A stretch of DNA of 64,000 bases from Gliomastix tumulicola (lineage: Eukaryota > Ascomycota > Sordariomycetes > Hypocreales > Bionectriaceae), in assembly GCA_001599755.1 (NCBI GenBank), contig BCHX01000006.1, positions 1,289,336 through 1,353,335 on the forward strand, written 5' to 3'. A model generated the notes under the pieces. The model saw only the letters and a program-made list of their open reading frames with translations. It was not told where the DNA came from and made no database searches. The first letter of the stretch is position 1; each line of letters begins with the position of its first letter. A program made the position numbers and the translations under genes. Shown here one piece after another: positions 12,157-22,417 of this stretch.

Positions 12157-12855
12157 TGAGCAGGGTGTGCGGAAGTACGTAGTGTAAAGGATATACAGCT
12201 ATGAGAACGATGATCTTGACGTCGGGCGGTTAGATATCATGCCCGTGTAAAGTAGAATACCTGGGCACGTGAGACGGACTAGAGAAGCATGCACAGTCGC
12301 ATTATGTACTTGTACTTACTACAAGACAGACGAAACAGGAACAGGAACAGGAACAGAAACAGCACAGCAATAGATAGCAGTCAGTATTACCAATTGTACC
12401 GATGTTCCATGAGTGCTGGGATTACCGAGGCCGTTGATAGCGATCCTGCAGTATCGATAGTATCGATAACGGCAATCCGTGCTAGTTACTACTTAAGTAG
12501 CCCCCTGTAAGCCGGGCAACCGCCTGAGCGCCAGGGAAACCCATAAAACCACTCATCATGATGAACACTACGAAGTAGTTATAAGCACAGCTGGCTCACG
12601 AGCACATACAAAAAGCGCCGCCTCCGCCGCTGGTCCGGTCCTGGTTTTACGATGGCTTTCTCATCTGTTTTTACTCGTGCTCATCATTCCTGTCTTCAAT
12701 TTGACCCTATTTGAGCCCGGCCGCGTCAAATTCGTGCGCACCGCCCATGACATCATCGCTCCTGAGTGCACTGAGCATCACCACGGGCCTCATCCGCCTC
12801 AATTGATTGAACCTCGCCCTCTTGCCGTCCAATTGACACCACTTGCCCCCCCAAG
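12157..12855. other. Intergenic, with ACAGGA microrepeat
   Basis: 3' flank of the transporter and 5' flank of the ligase gene. It contains a short ACAGGA tandem repeat and otherwise nothing I can name. Confidence 0.55.
12335..12362 (+). repeat. Short tandem repeat (ACAGGA)n
   Basis: About four imperfect copies of the hexamer ACAGGA in the 3' flank of the acetyl-CoA transporter gene. A simple microsatellite. Confidence 0.7.
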
Positions 12856-13496
12856 ATGCCCTCCGACGAAGACGCCTACTTCTCCACCAACCCGCCGCCG
12901 CGCAACCTCGACGCCCATGTGTCTCTAGCCAAGACCTTCATCGCGCGCCATGCCTCGGAGCACCGCCGCGTCGTCCTCATCACGTCGGGCGGCACGACGG
13001 TCCCGCTCGAGCGCCAGACGGTGCGCTTCATCGACAACTTCAGCGCGGGGACGCGGGGCGCCACGAGCGCCGAGTACTTCCTCGCTGCCGGGTATGCCGT
13101 CATCTTCCTGCACCGCGAGTTCAGCCTCGTGCCCTTCGTGCGGCACTGGTCGCACACGACCACGGGCGGGTTCCTGGACTTCCTCGAGGTGGACGCGGAC
13201 GCGGAGGGGGGCGGGAACGTGCGGGCGAGACCGGAGGTCGCCGGGAAGATGGCGGACGTGCTGGGGACGTATCTGCGTGCGCGGCGGGAGGATCTCCTGC
13301 TCACCATCCCGTTCGTGACCATCGGCGACTACCTGCATGAGCTGCGTGCGCTCTCCAGCCTCATGGGCCCTCTCGGCCCGGACGGACTCTTGTATCTCGC
13401 CGCCGCCGTGTCGGACTTCTTCGTCCCGCCCGAGCGCATGTCCGAGCACAAGATCCAGTCCACCAACGCGGTCCCCGAGCCGCCAAAGGAGAACAA

Positions 13497-13530
<34 letters not shown>

Positions 13531-14001
13531 GGCGAAGAGGAGTTCGACAACTTCGACTCGAGCCCGCGCGTCGCCCGCTCCAAGCGCCTCGTCATCGACC
13601 TGGACCCGGTGCCCAAATTCCTCAAGCAGCTCGTCGACGGCTGGGCGCCCCAGGGCATGATCGTCAGCTACAAGCTCGAGACGGACCCGTCCATCCTCGT
13701 GCACAAGGCCCGCCACTCGCTGGGCCGGTACCAGCACCACCTCGTCATCGGCAACCTGCTCTCGACGCGCAAGTGGGAGGTCGTCTTCGTGAGCCCCCGG
13801 CGCGAGGACAACTGGCTGCGCGTGTCGCGGCGCGGCGCCGCGGACGGCTGGAGCGAGGACGAGGTGAGGCGGCTGAGGGGCGGCGAGGTGCCCAAGGACG
13901 AGGAGCCCGAGATGGAGATCGAGGCCCTGATCATCCCGTCTGTGCAGGAGTTGCATGATGCGCATATCCAGCAGGCCAAGGCGAAGAACGCGCAGGCCTA
14001 G
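12856..14001 (+). CDS. CAB2: Phosphopantothenate-cysteine ligase
   Basis: Single exon, 381 aa, close to yeast Cab2 (about 365). The N-terminal half has the eukaryotic PPCS signature VVLITSGGTTVPLE followed by VRFIDNFSAGTRGA and AVIFLHR, which form the nucleotide and phosphopantothenate site of the Rossmann-like fold. The conserved DGLLYLAAAVSDFF and the later HLVIGNLL follow. The enzyme condenses 4'-phosphopantothenate with cysteine in the cytosol, the second step of CoA synthesis from pantothenate. An Asn-Gly repeat plus acidic stretch (about residues 212-235) is a low-complexity insertion encoded by an (AACGGC)n microsatellite. It is adjacent to an acetyl-CoA transporter gene. That is a suggestive pairing, but no shared regulation is visible. 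Confidence 0.93.
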
Positions 14002-14629
14002 ATGACGCCACAACTGTACACAGTCCCCCTCCTTGTCGCCGATTAACAGAAGATAGACTGCAGCCTTATACAATGTATTTTATATATCGTCATATACCAA
14101 GATGAACAACAGACCTCACTATTCAGGACAATGGACAAGTATTCACTCCAACTTTTCTTCTCATTCATAAACTATCTCGCAAGCTGCATTCCCCTAATCA
14201 ACCCCCTTTTTCCTCAAAAAAAGAACGAAACAAAACAAAACCAAAAACAAATGGTGAGTTGCGGACCTCCATTAAGGGGTATATGGGCGCGCGTCCAACT
14301 CGAAGATTCCTTTCCTTGTGTCGTCAAGTCTATACAAGGCCCATTAAGTAAGTCCAAAAAATGTTGTTTATCCATGACCCAGTTACGCCTTTTTTGTTCC
14401 TGTAATATATATGTTCGTGAGTTGCGGAACCCAGTCGAAACCCGCGTCGAAGGGGCCAGTCATAGTCTATCAGTCGTGACAAGAAGATATCGCTATATGC
14501 GCGTCCAACTCGAAAAAAAAAGAGGAAGAAAAAAGGAAGTCGCTAATAGGGCAAAAGTCATGAAAATCGTATCAACCGTCTTCTTGTTGGAGAGAACGAT
14601 TTGAGAGAGTAAGGGGGGGGAGGGTGGAT
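14002..14629. other. Convergent intergenic region with duplicated motifs
   Basis: 3' flanks of the ligase gene (plus) and the MFS gene (minus). It is A-rich and carries two pairs of direct repeats, described as a separate repeat feature. No gene is supported. Confidence 0.6.
14254..14514 (+). repeat. Two interleaved direct-repeat pairs
   Basis: GTGAGTTGCGGA occurs at 14254-14265 and 14417-14428. GCGCGTCCAACTCGAA occurs at 14289-14304 and 14499-14514, each preceded by TATATG. Both pairs keep the same order, so the segment looks like an old, diverged duplication of roughly 50-100 bases. Confidence 0.7.
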
Positions 14630-15994
14630 TTAGTAGGCAGTGCGCCAGGCTCCCCAGCCGAGCTTCGCAGCCTTGGCCCAGAGAAAGCAGACGAGCGAGC
14701 CGGCATAGACGGAGCCCGTCATGATGATGAGCCCGTCGTACTCGCCGCCGTTGGCCTCGACGATGGCGCCGCCGATGGGGATACCGATGAGGCAGGCGAA
14801 GGAGACGAGCGTGTAGGTCGTGGCGTAGTACCGGCCGTACTCCTGGGTCCTGCAGAGCTTGCCGATGCACACGGGCGCGATGGCGATGCTCGTTCCCGAC
14901 GAGAAGCCGAACATGACGGAGAAGAGGATGCAGCCGGCCTTGGTGTGGCCCGAGGGCAGCCAGACGCAGAGGCAGGCGACCATGGAGACGACGACGGAGC
15001 CGATGCACGTGTTGAAGGGCCCCACGACGTCGGCGTAGTAGCCGGGAAGGGCGCGGCCGACGACGGAGCCCGCGTTCATGATGGGGAGGAGGTTGTAGGC
15101 GAAGTCCCTGTCGAAGCCCTTGTGCATGGCGTAGGTCGAGATGTACGTCAGCGGGATGAAGAGCGAGAACTCGAGCAGGAAGAGGCCGAGGGCCGTGAGC
15201 AGGAAGGGCACCTGGCGGAAGATGCGGAAGTCCGGGTGCGCCGTGGCGTTCTCGGCGGGTGGCAGGCGGCTGCGGACGAGGATGACGCCGACGACGCTGC
15301 AGCACAGGCAGATGAGCGCGAGGACACGCGTCGTCCAGCCGTAGCCGATCTTGTCGAAGAGCGCCGTCTGCATCAGGGGGAAGATGACACCACCAATGCC
15401 GCCCGCAGTGCAGGCCAGTCCCGTGGCGAAGCCTCGACGGGCCTTGAACCAGTGGCCGACGGCCGCAATACTAGGCGTGAAGAGGAGAGAAGAGCCGAGA
15501 CCGGCAAGGACGCCAAACGATAGGATGAAGTGCCACAGCTCGGTACAGAAGCTCATCGCAAGGACGCCTCCGACGGTGCAGGCCGCCCCGGCAACGTTAA
15601 GCCAGAACGGTCCGTACTTGTCGAAGATGGGTCCGATGTAGACGCCGCAGAAGAAGGCCAGGAAGGTGTAGATGGAGAAGATCCAGCCGACGGTCGACTC
15701 GCTGTGGCCCTGGAGCTGGTGGCTGAGCACGTACGCCTGGAACATGGCGATGGTGTTCATCAGACCGAGGGACGCGAAGAGCGAGAACCACGAGCCGAGC
15801 ACGACCAGCCATGCCCGGAGACCGCCCTCTGGGTACGTCTCGGGGGTCGAAGCGGTCGAGGTAGCAGTGGCGCGCTTCTCCAGGTCAGACTTGCCGTTGC
15901 GGTCCTGGTCAGTACCGTCGTCGATGACGGAGACATGGTCGTCGTCCTCTGGGACGTCGTGGAGGGCGCGGGAGGTAACCTGCTGAGGGTCCAT
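14630..15994 (-). CDS. MFS monocarboxylate-type transporter
   Basis: Single exon, 454 aa from the ATG at 15994 (MDPQQVTSRAL). An upstream in-frame Met would add 28 residues of unlikely leader. An acidic cytosolic N-terminus leads to YPEGGLRAWLVVLGSW, the usual opening of fungal monocarboxylate-permease-like proteins. About twelve membrane segments follow, with a charged loop after TM6 (RSRLPPAENATAHPDF). The family includes yeast Mch proteins and efflux pumps of fungal metabolite clusters. Substrate cannot be told from sequence. A TATA-like AT stretch lies about 140 bases upstream. No biosynthetic genes adjoin it, so a housekeeping or nutrient role is as likely as efflux. Confidence 0.85.
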   Translation of the reverse strand: MDPQQVTSRALHDVPEDDDHVSVIDDGTDQDRNGKSDLEKRATATSTASTPETYPEGGLRAWLVVLGSWFSLFASLGLMNTIAMFQAYVLSHQLQGHSESTVGWIFSIYTFLAFFCGVYIGPIFDKYGPFWLNVAGAACTVGGVLAMSFCTELWHFILSFGVLAGLGSSLLFTPSIAAVGHWFKARRGFATGLACTAGGIGGVIFPLMQTALFDKIGYGWTTRVLALICLCCSVVGVILVRSRLPPAENATAHPDFRIFRQVPFLLTALGLFLLEFSLFIPLTYISTYAMHKGFDRDFAYNLLPIMNAGSVVGRALPGYYADVVGPFNTCIGSVVVSMVACLCVWLPSGHTKAGCILFSVMFGFSSGTSIAIAPVCIGKLCRTQEYGRYYATTYTLVSFACLIGIPIGGAIVEANGGEYDGLIIMTGSVYAGSLVCFLWAKAAKLGWGAWRTAY

Positions 15995-17030
15995 GTTTGG
16001 GTGTGTTGCTTTCACTGTTGCACGAGATGTTGGTATGAACAATGGATAGATAATTCGACACTGGCTGAGCTTTCTCACGAGTCTCGATAGCCGTTTAAAG
16101 AAAGCCCCGGAAGCTGGGAACGCCGGATCAAATATATATATATCTGCTTAGAGGCTCAGTGTCAGAGGACATCGGGGTACTGAGCTAAATGCAGTGGTGG
16201 GAGCCTAAGCCGAACAGACACGGACAGCGATCCAACGATGATTCATTCAAGCCCGTTCACTGGCGAGGAGGAAAGAGAGAAGATGAGAGGATGAATGTAT
16301 TTCTTCAGAAGAACAGTCACACCCGAGCTAGTTCCATCGTCGAATCGACGGCCGGGGGAAAAAAATTGCAGCACGATGGGCATCAGACGCTGTAATAAAC
16401 GGGCGGTGACCGGCGAAGAGCGGGTCCGGGTTCGGAAATGCTTGTCGAGAAAAGTTCCTGAGAGCCGGTCTTGTTAGGTAACTTATAGTAAGGATGGGCT
16501 CGGGAGCGTGTCATAGAAACTCGCTGATTAGCTCTCCGGTTGCCCAGCATCTCCAGTTTCTCTCCACACCTCCGCTTGGAGCTGCATGGAGTGTGCTTTT
16601 AGCCCTGTTTAAAGCCAGGGCATCCGGACCATTGCCAGAGTCTCGATGGCGGAGGGTCACCCACCGGGGAACGGCTCTTGACCAATCACTCCAGCATTCC
16701 TTGCAGGTTGAAGCCGAAGCCGACCGCCGAGCTCCAAGGCCGTGTCCAAAGGGCAGCAACGCGCTCTCATTTGTTTCCCTAAAGAGCGTCCTAGCGCTGG
16801 GATCAATGGCTGCAAGCGTCACTTGCGTATGCACATCATCCGGCCAGTGTGGGTGTGGTGGCAAGAGTCCATCCAGGCCGCCGGGCGTAAGGACTTTTGC
16901 TTGCGTCCGACTGTCGGAGTGCCGCCATCAAGGGATGGTATGTCGACATTGTGATTCAACGCCGCAGGACGCTAATGGGACGCTGTCGAGATGCATCATA
17001 TAAAACTCGCATTTCATGTCCAGTATGGCC
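15995..17030. other. Intergenic, MFS gene promoter and WBP11 3' flank
   Basis: No gene seen. The AT-rich element at 16132-16143 probably serves the MFS gene to its left. The rest is unremarkable. Confidence 0.55.
16132..16143 (-). promoter_or_regulatory. Putative TATA element
   Basis: An alternating TATATATATATA stretch lies about 140 bases upstream of the MFS transporter start on the minus strand, the expected spacing for a fungal core promoter. Confidence 0.45.
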
Positions 17031-17970
17031 TTAGTCCTCGTCGTCCTCGACATCCTCCATAGTGACTGCGTGGGCTTGCCGCTCGTTGCTTGCAGGCTGT
17101 GTTTCCGCGCCGGCTGAGTGATTCGTCTTCATGTAGCCCTCCTTCTCCAACTTGTCTGCCTCCTCGGGCTCGATCAGGCCGCCCTGCCCTTGTACCTTGT
17201 CCATCTTCATCTTGACCGACGTGGGAACAAAGGCAGCCACGGCCTCCTTCCGTAGATCTCTCGAGACGGGCGCAGCCGAGTAGACCGTCTTGGCCTCCAC
17301 AACAGGCTTCTCCCGGGCAGCTTTGTCTCCGCCAGAGCCGTCCCTGCGCTGATCTCCCTCTTGGTTCTGCTTCTCCGGGTGTTCGGCGGCCCAGCGAGCG
17401 CGACGTTTGGCATACCACTCGTCCAGGACCTCCTTCGGTATCGGCGGCGGCGTATCGCGGGGCATGGGTATACTTCGCACGTCCTCGGGGACATCTTCGT
17501 CGCTGACGCTCCAGTCCTCGTGTGTCCGATCCCTTTGCCTCTTGCCCAAGACACTGTTCTGACCTCCCTTGTGGTCTCTTTCTCTATCCCGCCCACCGGC
17601 ACCACCACCGCCGCGACCAAGTGTCGGGGCTTTGTCGCCGAGCGCGTCGCGTGCCTTCTTGACAGACCGCAGGTCCCTCTCTAGTCCCTCCAGCACCTGC
17701 TCCTCGTGCTTGCTCAGCTTCCCGCCCGACGAGGTGATGGCCTTGAGATCGTCGATCTGCTTCTGTATGCGGTCGGGGTTCTTCCTCGCGAGCTTCTCGT
17801 TGCGGCGGTCCTGGGCCTCGGCCTTGCCTGCGCGACGAAATTAGCTTTTCCTGCAGCACGCACCGGGAAGACGTGGTTCCGTGTGTGTCGCACACACCTT
17901 TCTTGACTTCTAGGGCCTTGTCGGCCTTTCTCTGAGCCTGGACGGGGTTGTAGTTGCGTTCCTTGGCCAT
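17031..17970 (-). CDS. WBP11-domain pre-mRNA splicing protein
   Basis: Two exons, 17970-17898 and 17827-17031, joined over a 70-base GTGTGT...CGCAG intron, give 289 aa. The N-terminus MAKERNYNPVQAQRKADKA, continuing as KKGKAEAQDRRNEKLARKNPDR and the basic helix LSKHEEQVLEGLERDL, is the WBP11 (Npw38-binding) domain. In animals WBP11 is a nuclear splicing factor that binds WW-domain proteins through Pro/Gly-rich motifs. This copy is short and lacks a long proline-rich tail. It keeps an acidic-basic middle, a conserved PPPIPKEVLDEWYAKR patch, SVKMKMDKVQ, and an acidic C-terminus (EDVEDDED). A spliceosome-associated nuclear role is inferred. Confidence 0.85.
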
Positions 17971-19337
17971 TGTGCGTGGAGTAAATCTGGGCGCGGGAGT
18001 TATGTAGGGTTATTCATAGACGGCTTTTGGGCAGCAACTAAGCGCCGTGCTGGGGGCAGAGACGGACGAGCTGCGAAGGGTGGTATGCAGAAAATGGTTT
18101 ATTTTGAGATCGGATGATGTAGCATTGGCCCTACCTCAACTTTGCTTATCGTAGATAGCGATGCGACCTCGCGATAGCGCTCTGATTGGTGACTAAGCGT
18201 GCCACAGCCATCACCAGCCCACTAAAAGCTGAAAGCCTCACTCACGGGAGACACAATGGGCGGAAAAAACCACACGGGACGACTGCACCAATGTCAGGTA
18301 AGCGGGTGTTTCCTCTCACCATCCTTCGAGATCGTTTCCTCCGGCGACTCAATCTTCCTTCTCGGCAGTTCTGCGCCACACCGAACAATGACGAAGGGGA
18401 GTTCTGCAATCCTCTCGGGTACCTCGCGCTCCAAGTCACCCGACCCGAGAGAGACCCCCAAAATGCAGCTGCTCTTTGCCGGGCAGTCATATAATAATAA
18501 TAATACCGATGGGCAAATCCAGGTTTTTCGTGCAGTTCGGCATGAGCGAAGGGTGGCAGTGGCGGGATTGCTTGCATAAGTGAGGTAGGATCCAAGCCTA
18601 ATTCTGGTTCCCTAATTAATCATCGAGGGGGACCCCAATGGGACGCTGTGGGAAGGGCTGCTTAGGTTGCATTTTGCCAATTCATGCCCACTGTCGGTCG
18701 GCCCCGAACAGCAGGACGCAGAGCAGAAAAGCAGTGAGATGGAGTGGCGATGCACCGCTGGAGGGGCGGTGGTGGCGCAGGACGCAGAAACAACCACTCA
18801 TTGTGCTCTTACTGCCCATTCACTCGCCCACACAAGGCTGTTTCCTCCTCTTTGTCCCGCGCCCAGCGTCCCATTGTATGCAACGTCTAGGCTAAGAATG
18901 GACAGCCTGCATCTGCAAGCACTCTATCTTTGTGAGAGTCCCCTCTCAGCTCTCAGGGACTCTTCGCCCCCGCGCCTCTTGTTGCGGCACGCAACGGTCT
19001 CGTGCATATGCCGATCGGGATCCAATGGCAAACATGACATACTTGTCATCCATGACGATGATGTGTCTGCCGAGTTAGCTGGCATTGCCCGCCTTGCCAT
19101 TGCCCTGCCTTACCCTGCCTTGCCTTACCTCACCTTACCGTCCTAGACTAGGCTATTCTCGAGCTCTATAGAAATATACACTCGTTCCTCGCCGCCTTGG
19201 CCTTGTTTCTTGTTTCCCTTTCCCCTCCCCAGTGGTTTTTTCGTTGCAGTATAGAGTGTTTCCTTTTTCCTTTTTCCTTTTTTCTCTTTTCCTTTTCCTT
19301 TTCTGTTCTTCTCTTTTCTCTCTTTCCTTTGTCTAGC
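17971..19337. other. Divergent promoter region
   Basis: Separates the WBP11 gene (minus) from the Pro/Gln-rich membrane protein gene (plus). No gene is supported. A short CCTTACC-type pyrimidine repeat (about 19100-19140) and a long CT tract just before the next start are visible. Confidence 0.55.
19256..19332 (+). promoter_or_regulatory. Pyrimidine-rich tract before start codon
   Basis: About 75 bases almost entirely of C and T (repeated TTTTCC units) end a few bases before the ATG at 19338. Such tracts are common in fungal promoters and leaders near transcription start sites. Confidence 0.5.
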
Positions 19338-20945
19338 ATGCATACCATGGGTCGTTATTCACATCTTCCGGCCGTCCTGCTGGCTCTGCTGGCAGACGCG
19401 GCCCCCCGTGCCTATGCACATCCCATCGTTAGAGAAAGCCTCGCCGCGAGGCAGACGAGTAATGCCGGCGACGGGGAACCGAAAAAGGACAGCGGGCCGA
19501 GCGTGGCGGCCATCACAGGCACGGCCATCGGCGCCGGTGTCATTTTCTTCATCTTCTGCTTCATCGTGTTCTGGGTTTACAAGCGGAAGCCGGGTGTGAG
19601 GGGGAAGAGGAGAAGGGACGTCGAGAGGGGAGACGCGCAGAGAGATGGTCAGGGGAGGCAGAGGGAGGCAGCTCAGAGGGGAGAGACGAGGCGGAGAGAA
19701 CCTCAGTGGCCGGCGGCGGCGGCGGCGGCGGTTGCTCCCGTGCAGCCTGTGCCGGTTGAGCACCTGCGGTCTGCGAGTGAGTCGCCGGCGTTTCTGCCTG
19801 TCATGGGCGAGCGGAAGCGGGAGCAGGGGTACAAGAAGGAGCAGCAGCAGCAGCAGCAGCAGAGACAGGGGCGGGAGCAGGCCAGGGACCAGAAGCAGAA
19901 GCAGCTGAAGAGGAGCCAGACATACCCCTCTCCTCATCAGTTCGCAGCAGAGCTCCCCGCTGGTGAAGACCTGCGTCGCCCGCCCATGGCCAGGATCAAC
20001 GGCTTCAACATGGTGCTCCCGCCTCTGCTCCCTCCTCCCACTCGTCCGCCAAACCACCCTCTGCCCCCTACGCCGCCGCCGAACCAGCCACTCCCTGCTC
20101 CCCCTACTCAACAACAACAACCGCAACAACCTCCTCTCTCTACCCCGTTAAACCGCCCTACTCCTCCGCCAACACACCCTCTCCCTCCCATCCCGACACC
20201 AATCCGTCCTCCCCGCCCAGACACTCCTCAGCTGCCGCCCACACGGACACGGAAACCCAGCAGACAGAACCTCACAACGGCCGCCTCCCCGCCGCGGCTG
20301 GCACCCTTGAATACCAAGGATGTACGGACACCGACAACAAGCAGGCCTAGAGCGGGCACCGGTCCAAGGGAGATCTCGCCCAAGACCGTCCTCATCCCCA
20401 TCCATCACCAGGAACTACCACAGTCACAGCCACAACCACAACCACAACCACAAGCGACGCCGCCGCACCAAACACCACAGACACCTCAACAGAGACCACA
20501 CACGCCACAACGGCAACAGTACCAGCAGCCTCACCAACACCCTCACCAACAACCCACCCACGCCCACCACCAGCGCGACCAGTCACAGCAGACCCTCATC
20601 CCCAGCCCGGACTCGGCGTGGTCGCTGAGCACCTTCGGCAACAACCATCAGGACAACAGCAACAGCAACAACAACTATTACCATCCTGCCAGCGCCGTCA
20701 CCGGCTCGCACGCCGACAGATTCCCCGTCAGCCCCGAGACGCCCGCCGGAGGAGGCGGTGGGACGACGACGGGCACCGTGTACGTCGCCTTCGGGGAGCG
20801 CGTGCCAACGCAGCGGACGCGCAAGGCCAGCGTCTGGACGCTCCAGGACTCGTCAGACTGGCCGGTGCCGCTCGCCATGACTCGCCATCCCACAACGTCC
20901 GACGGGAGACCAAGGCAAGCTGGTGGTGGGAGTGGAGGAAGGTGA
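19338..20945 (+). CDS. Single-TM protein with Pro/Gln-rich cytosolic tail
   Basis: Single exon, 535 aa from MHTMGRYSHL; Met4 is an alternative start. Residues 1-27 look like a signal peptide ending near AYAHP. A short outside segment of about 30 residues precedes one membrane helix (about 57-80, AIGAGVIFFIFCFIVFWVY), which is followed by the basic stop-transfer KRKPGVRGKRRR. The remaining 450 residues are predicted cytosolic and disordered: a basic Arg/Gln/Glu stretch, poly-Ala, poly-Gln, then PPP/PLPPTP repeats, Pro-Gln repeats and a Ser-rich end with RTRKASVWTL. The shape recalls fungal signal-anchored plasma-membrane proteins whose Pro-rich tails bind SH3 or WW domains, but I recognise no family. 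The frame stays open through heavy repeats, which supports real coding. Confidence 0.65.
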   Translation: MHTMGRYSHLPAVLLALLADAAPRAYAHPIVRESLAARQTSNAGDGEPKKDSGPSVAAITGTAIGAGVIFFIFCFIVFWVYKRKPGVRGKRRRDVERGDAQRDGQGRQREAAQRGETRRREPQWPAAAAAAVAPVQPVPVEHLRSASESPAFLPVMGERKREQGYKKEQQQQQQQRQGREQARDQKQKQLKRSQTYPSPHQFAAELPAGEDLRRPPMARINGFNMVLPPLLPPPTRPPNHPLPPTPPPNQPLPAPPTQQQQPQQPPLSTPLNRPTPPPTHPLPPIPTPIRPPRPDTPQLPPTRTRKPSRQNLTTAASPPRLAPLNTKDVRTPTTSRPRAGTGPREISPKTVLIPIHHQELPQSQPQPQPQPQATPPHQTPQTPQQRPHTPQRQQYQQPHQHPHQQPTHAHHQRDQSQQTLIPSPDSAWSLSTFGNNHQDNSNSNNNYYHPASAVTGSHADRFPVSPETPAGGGGGTTTGTVYVAFGERVPTQRTRKASVWTLQDSSDWPVPLAMTRHPTTSDGRPRQAGGGSGGR

Positions 20946-22417
20946 AAAGGGAAATGGGAGGGAAACAGGTACTGTAACAACACACACACACACACACCAA
21001 CTAATGAAGATAGAGTAATGACCCTGTATGTACCAACAATACCCGTATGTAATTAGTCAGTCTAGCGGGCTAGCTGCTATGAACTAAACCAATAGACTAC
21101 CTATAGAATGAAAGAACACAGAATCTAAGCGCGTGCTCGCTCGGCTCAAAGACCCGGATCTTCTCCGGTGCGTGTTTCAGTGTTTCACCAGTGATGCTGA
21201 TCGTCGTGATCCTTCTCCCGCCACAACTTGCCGGCTTCCTCTGGCTGGGTGCGGAGGGCCTTCTTACGACCGGCAGGACGGTCTGGAGATCCGGAAGCAA
21301 CTATTCCGCCGGGCACGGGCATGATGATGTTTGCTCATCCTGTTTACCATCTATCTGGAAAGCCTTCGTTCTCTGGCTCTGGCCCCTGAACAGGACAACT
21401 GCCCATCCGCCTCTGTCTCGCCTTCTTGCTCGCCCCCTTTTCTCCCGCCAACTACGTCCATGGCGCTTAGGTCACCGGCGCCACGCTCCAGTTCTTCCAG
21501 GGACACAGAACCTTGACGCCAGGCGCTCCAGCTAGAAGGTCACTAACGTGTCACCATCACGGTAATATTGGAGACGACATGCCTGGCCTGCCTCCACCTC
21601 CTTCCTAAAATTGCCTCCCGCGCTTGTTTCTGTTTCCTGTCTACGGTCCGTTCTATCAAGAAAACTACTCTTCTCACATGTATGTTAGGACCCGGGAACA
21701 AAGAGACACACGGACAGTGGATAATAGCCTGACGGGAAACATGCACAATGGCCTCTTTCAGTCCACTCCCGCCGCCCCTTGCCTCGGGCTAACCTAGCTA
21801 GTTCGACAGAGCTTGAGGCTGGCACACGGACGAACCACATGGCCAACGTTGATTTTCTCAAGACAGTCGAGCGCCGTCGTTTCACGTCTGCGGTAGAGGC
21901 CATAGCATCAGAAACTCGCCATGTGATTGCTTGGTCCCTCGCGCTTCCATGACTCTGTCCGGCTGAATGTGGCCTCCCCGACGCTGCTTCTCCGTCGCCC
22001 TCGCCTGTCTCTTTGTTTCTGTACGTCAGGGAGAGCAACTTTCTCTCCCACTAGAGCAGAGTCCCCCACCACCTTATTCGCCATGCACAGACGATAGGGG
22101 CATGGCGATGGGACCCAAGCTGGGCCCCTGGCGTTGAAACGGAACCCATGGGCTCTTGCCATTCCTGCCCTCGTTCTCTAGAGCTTTCTGGGGTTTCCGG
22201 ACTCCGGAGCACCCCTGCTCCAAGGGAAACATGCATATCGTCCGGGCCTTTTATCCTAGCTCTCGAGTCAGAGAGGTCAGATTGCCCGGTATTTAAAGAC
22301 TGGCAGATGCCCCCTGGGACGATCTCAGGCCATCCTATTCTTGTCTCCTGAGCTCCAGCCTGAGGCCCCCTTGTCCACTTCTTCTCTTCTCTTCTCTTGT
22401 CGATCCAAAGAAAGACA
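20946..22417. other. Intergenic region
   Basis: Contains a CA microsatellite (about 20979-20996) in the presumed 3' UTR of the upstream gene. The rest is the promoter of the secreted HEXXH protein gene, with a TATTTAAAG element listed separately. No gene is supported. Confidence 0.55.
22290..22298 (+). promoter_or_regulatory. Putative TATA-like element
   Basis: TATTTAAAG lies about 120 bases upstream of the start codon of the secreted HEXXH protein, followed by a TTCTCTTCTC pyrimidine leader. Sequence-based guess. Confidence 0.4.

Noticed and set aside
14624..15523. 299-codon plus-strand acidic frame
   Set aside because: Mirror of the MFS transporter coding strand; Asp/Glu/Arg bias is the usual shadow pattern.
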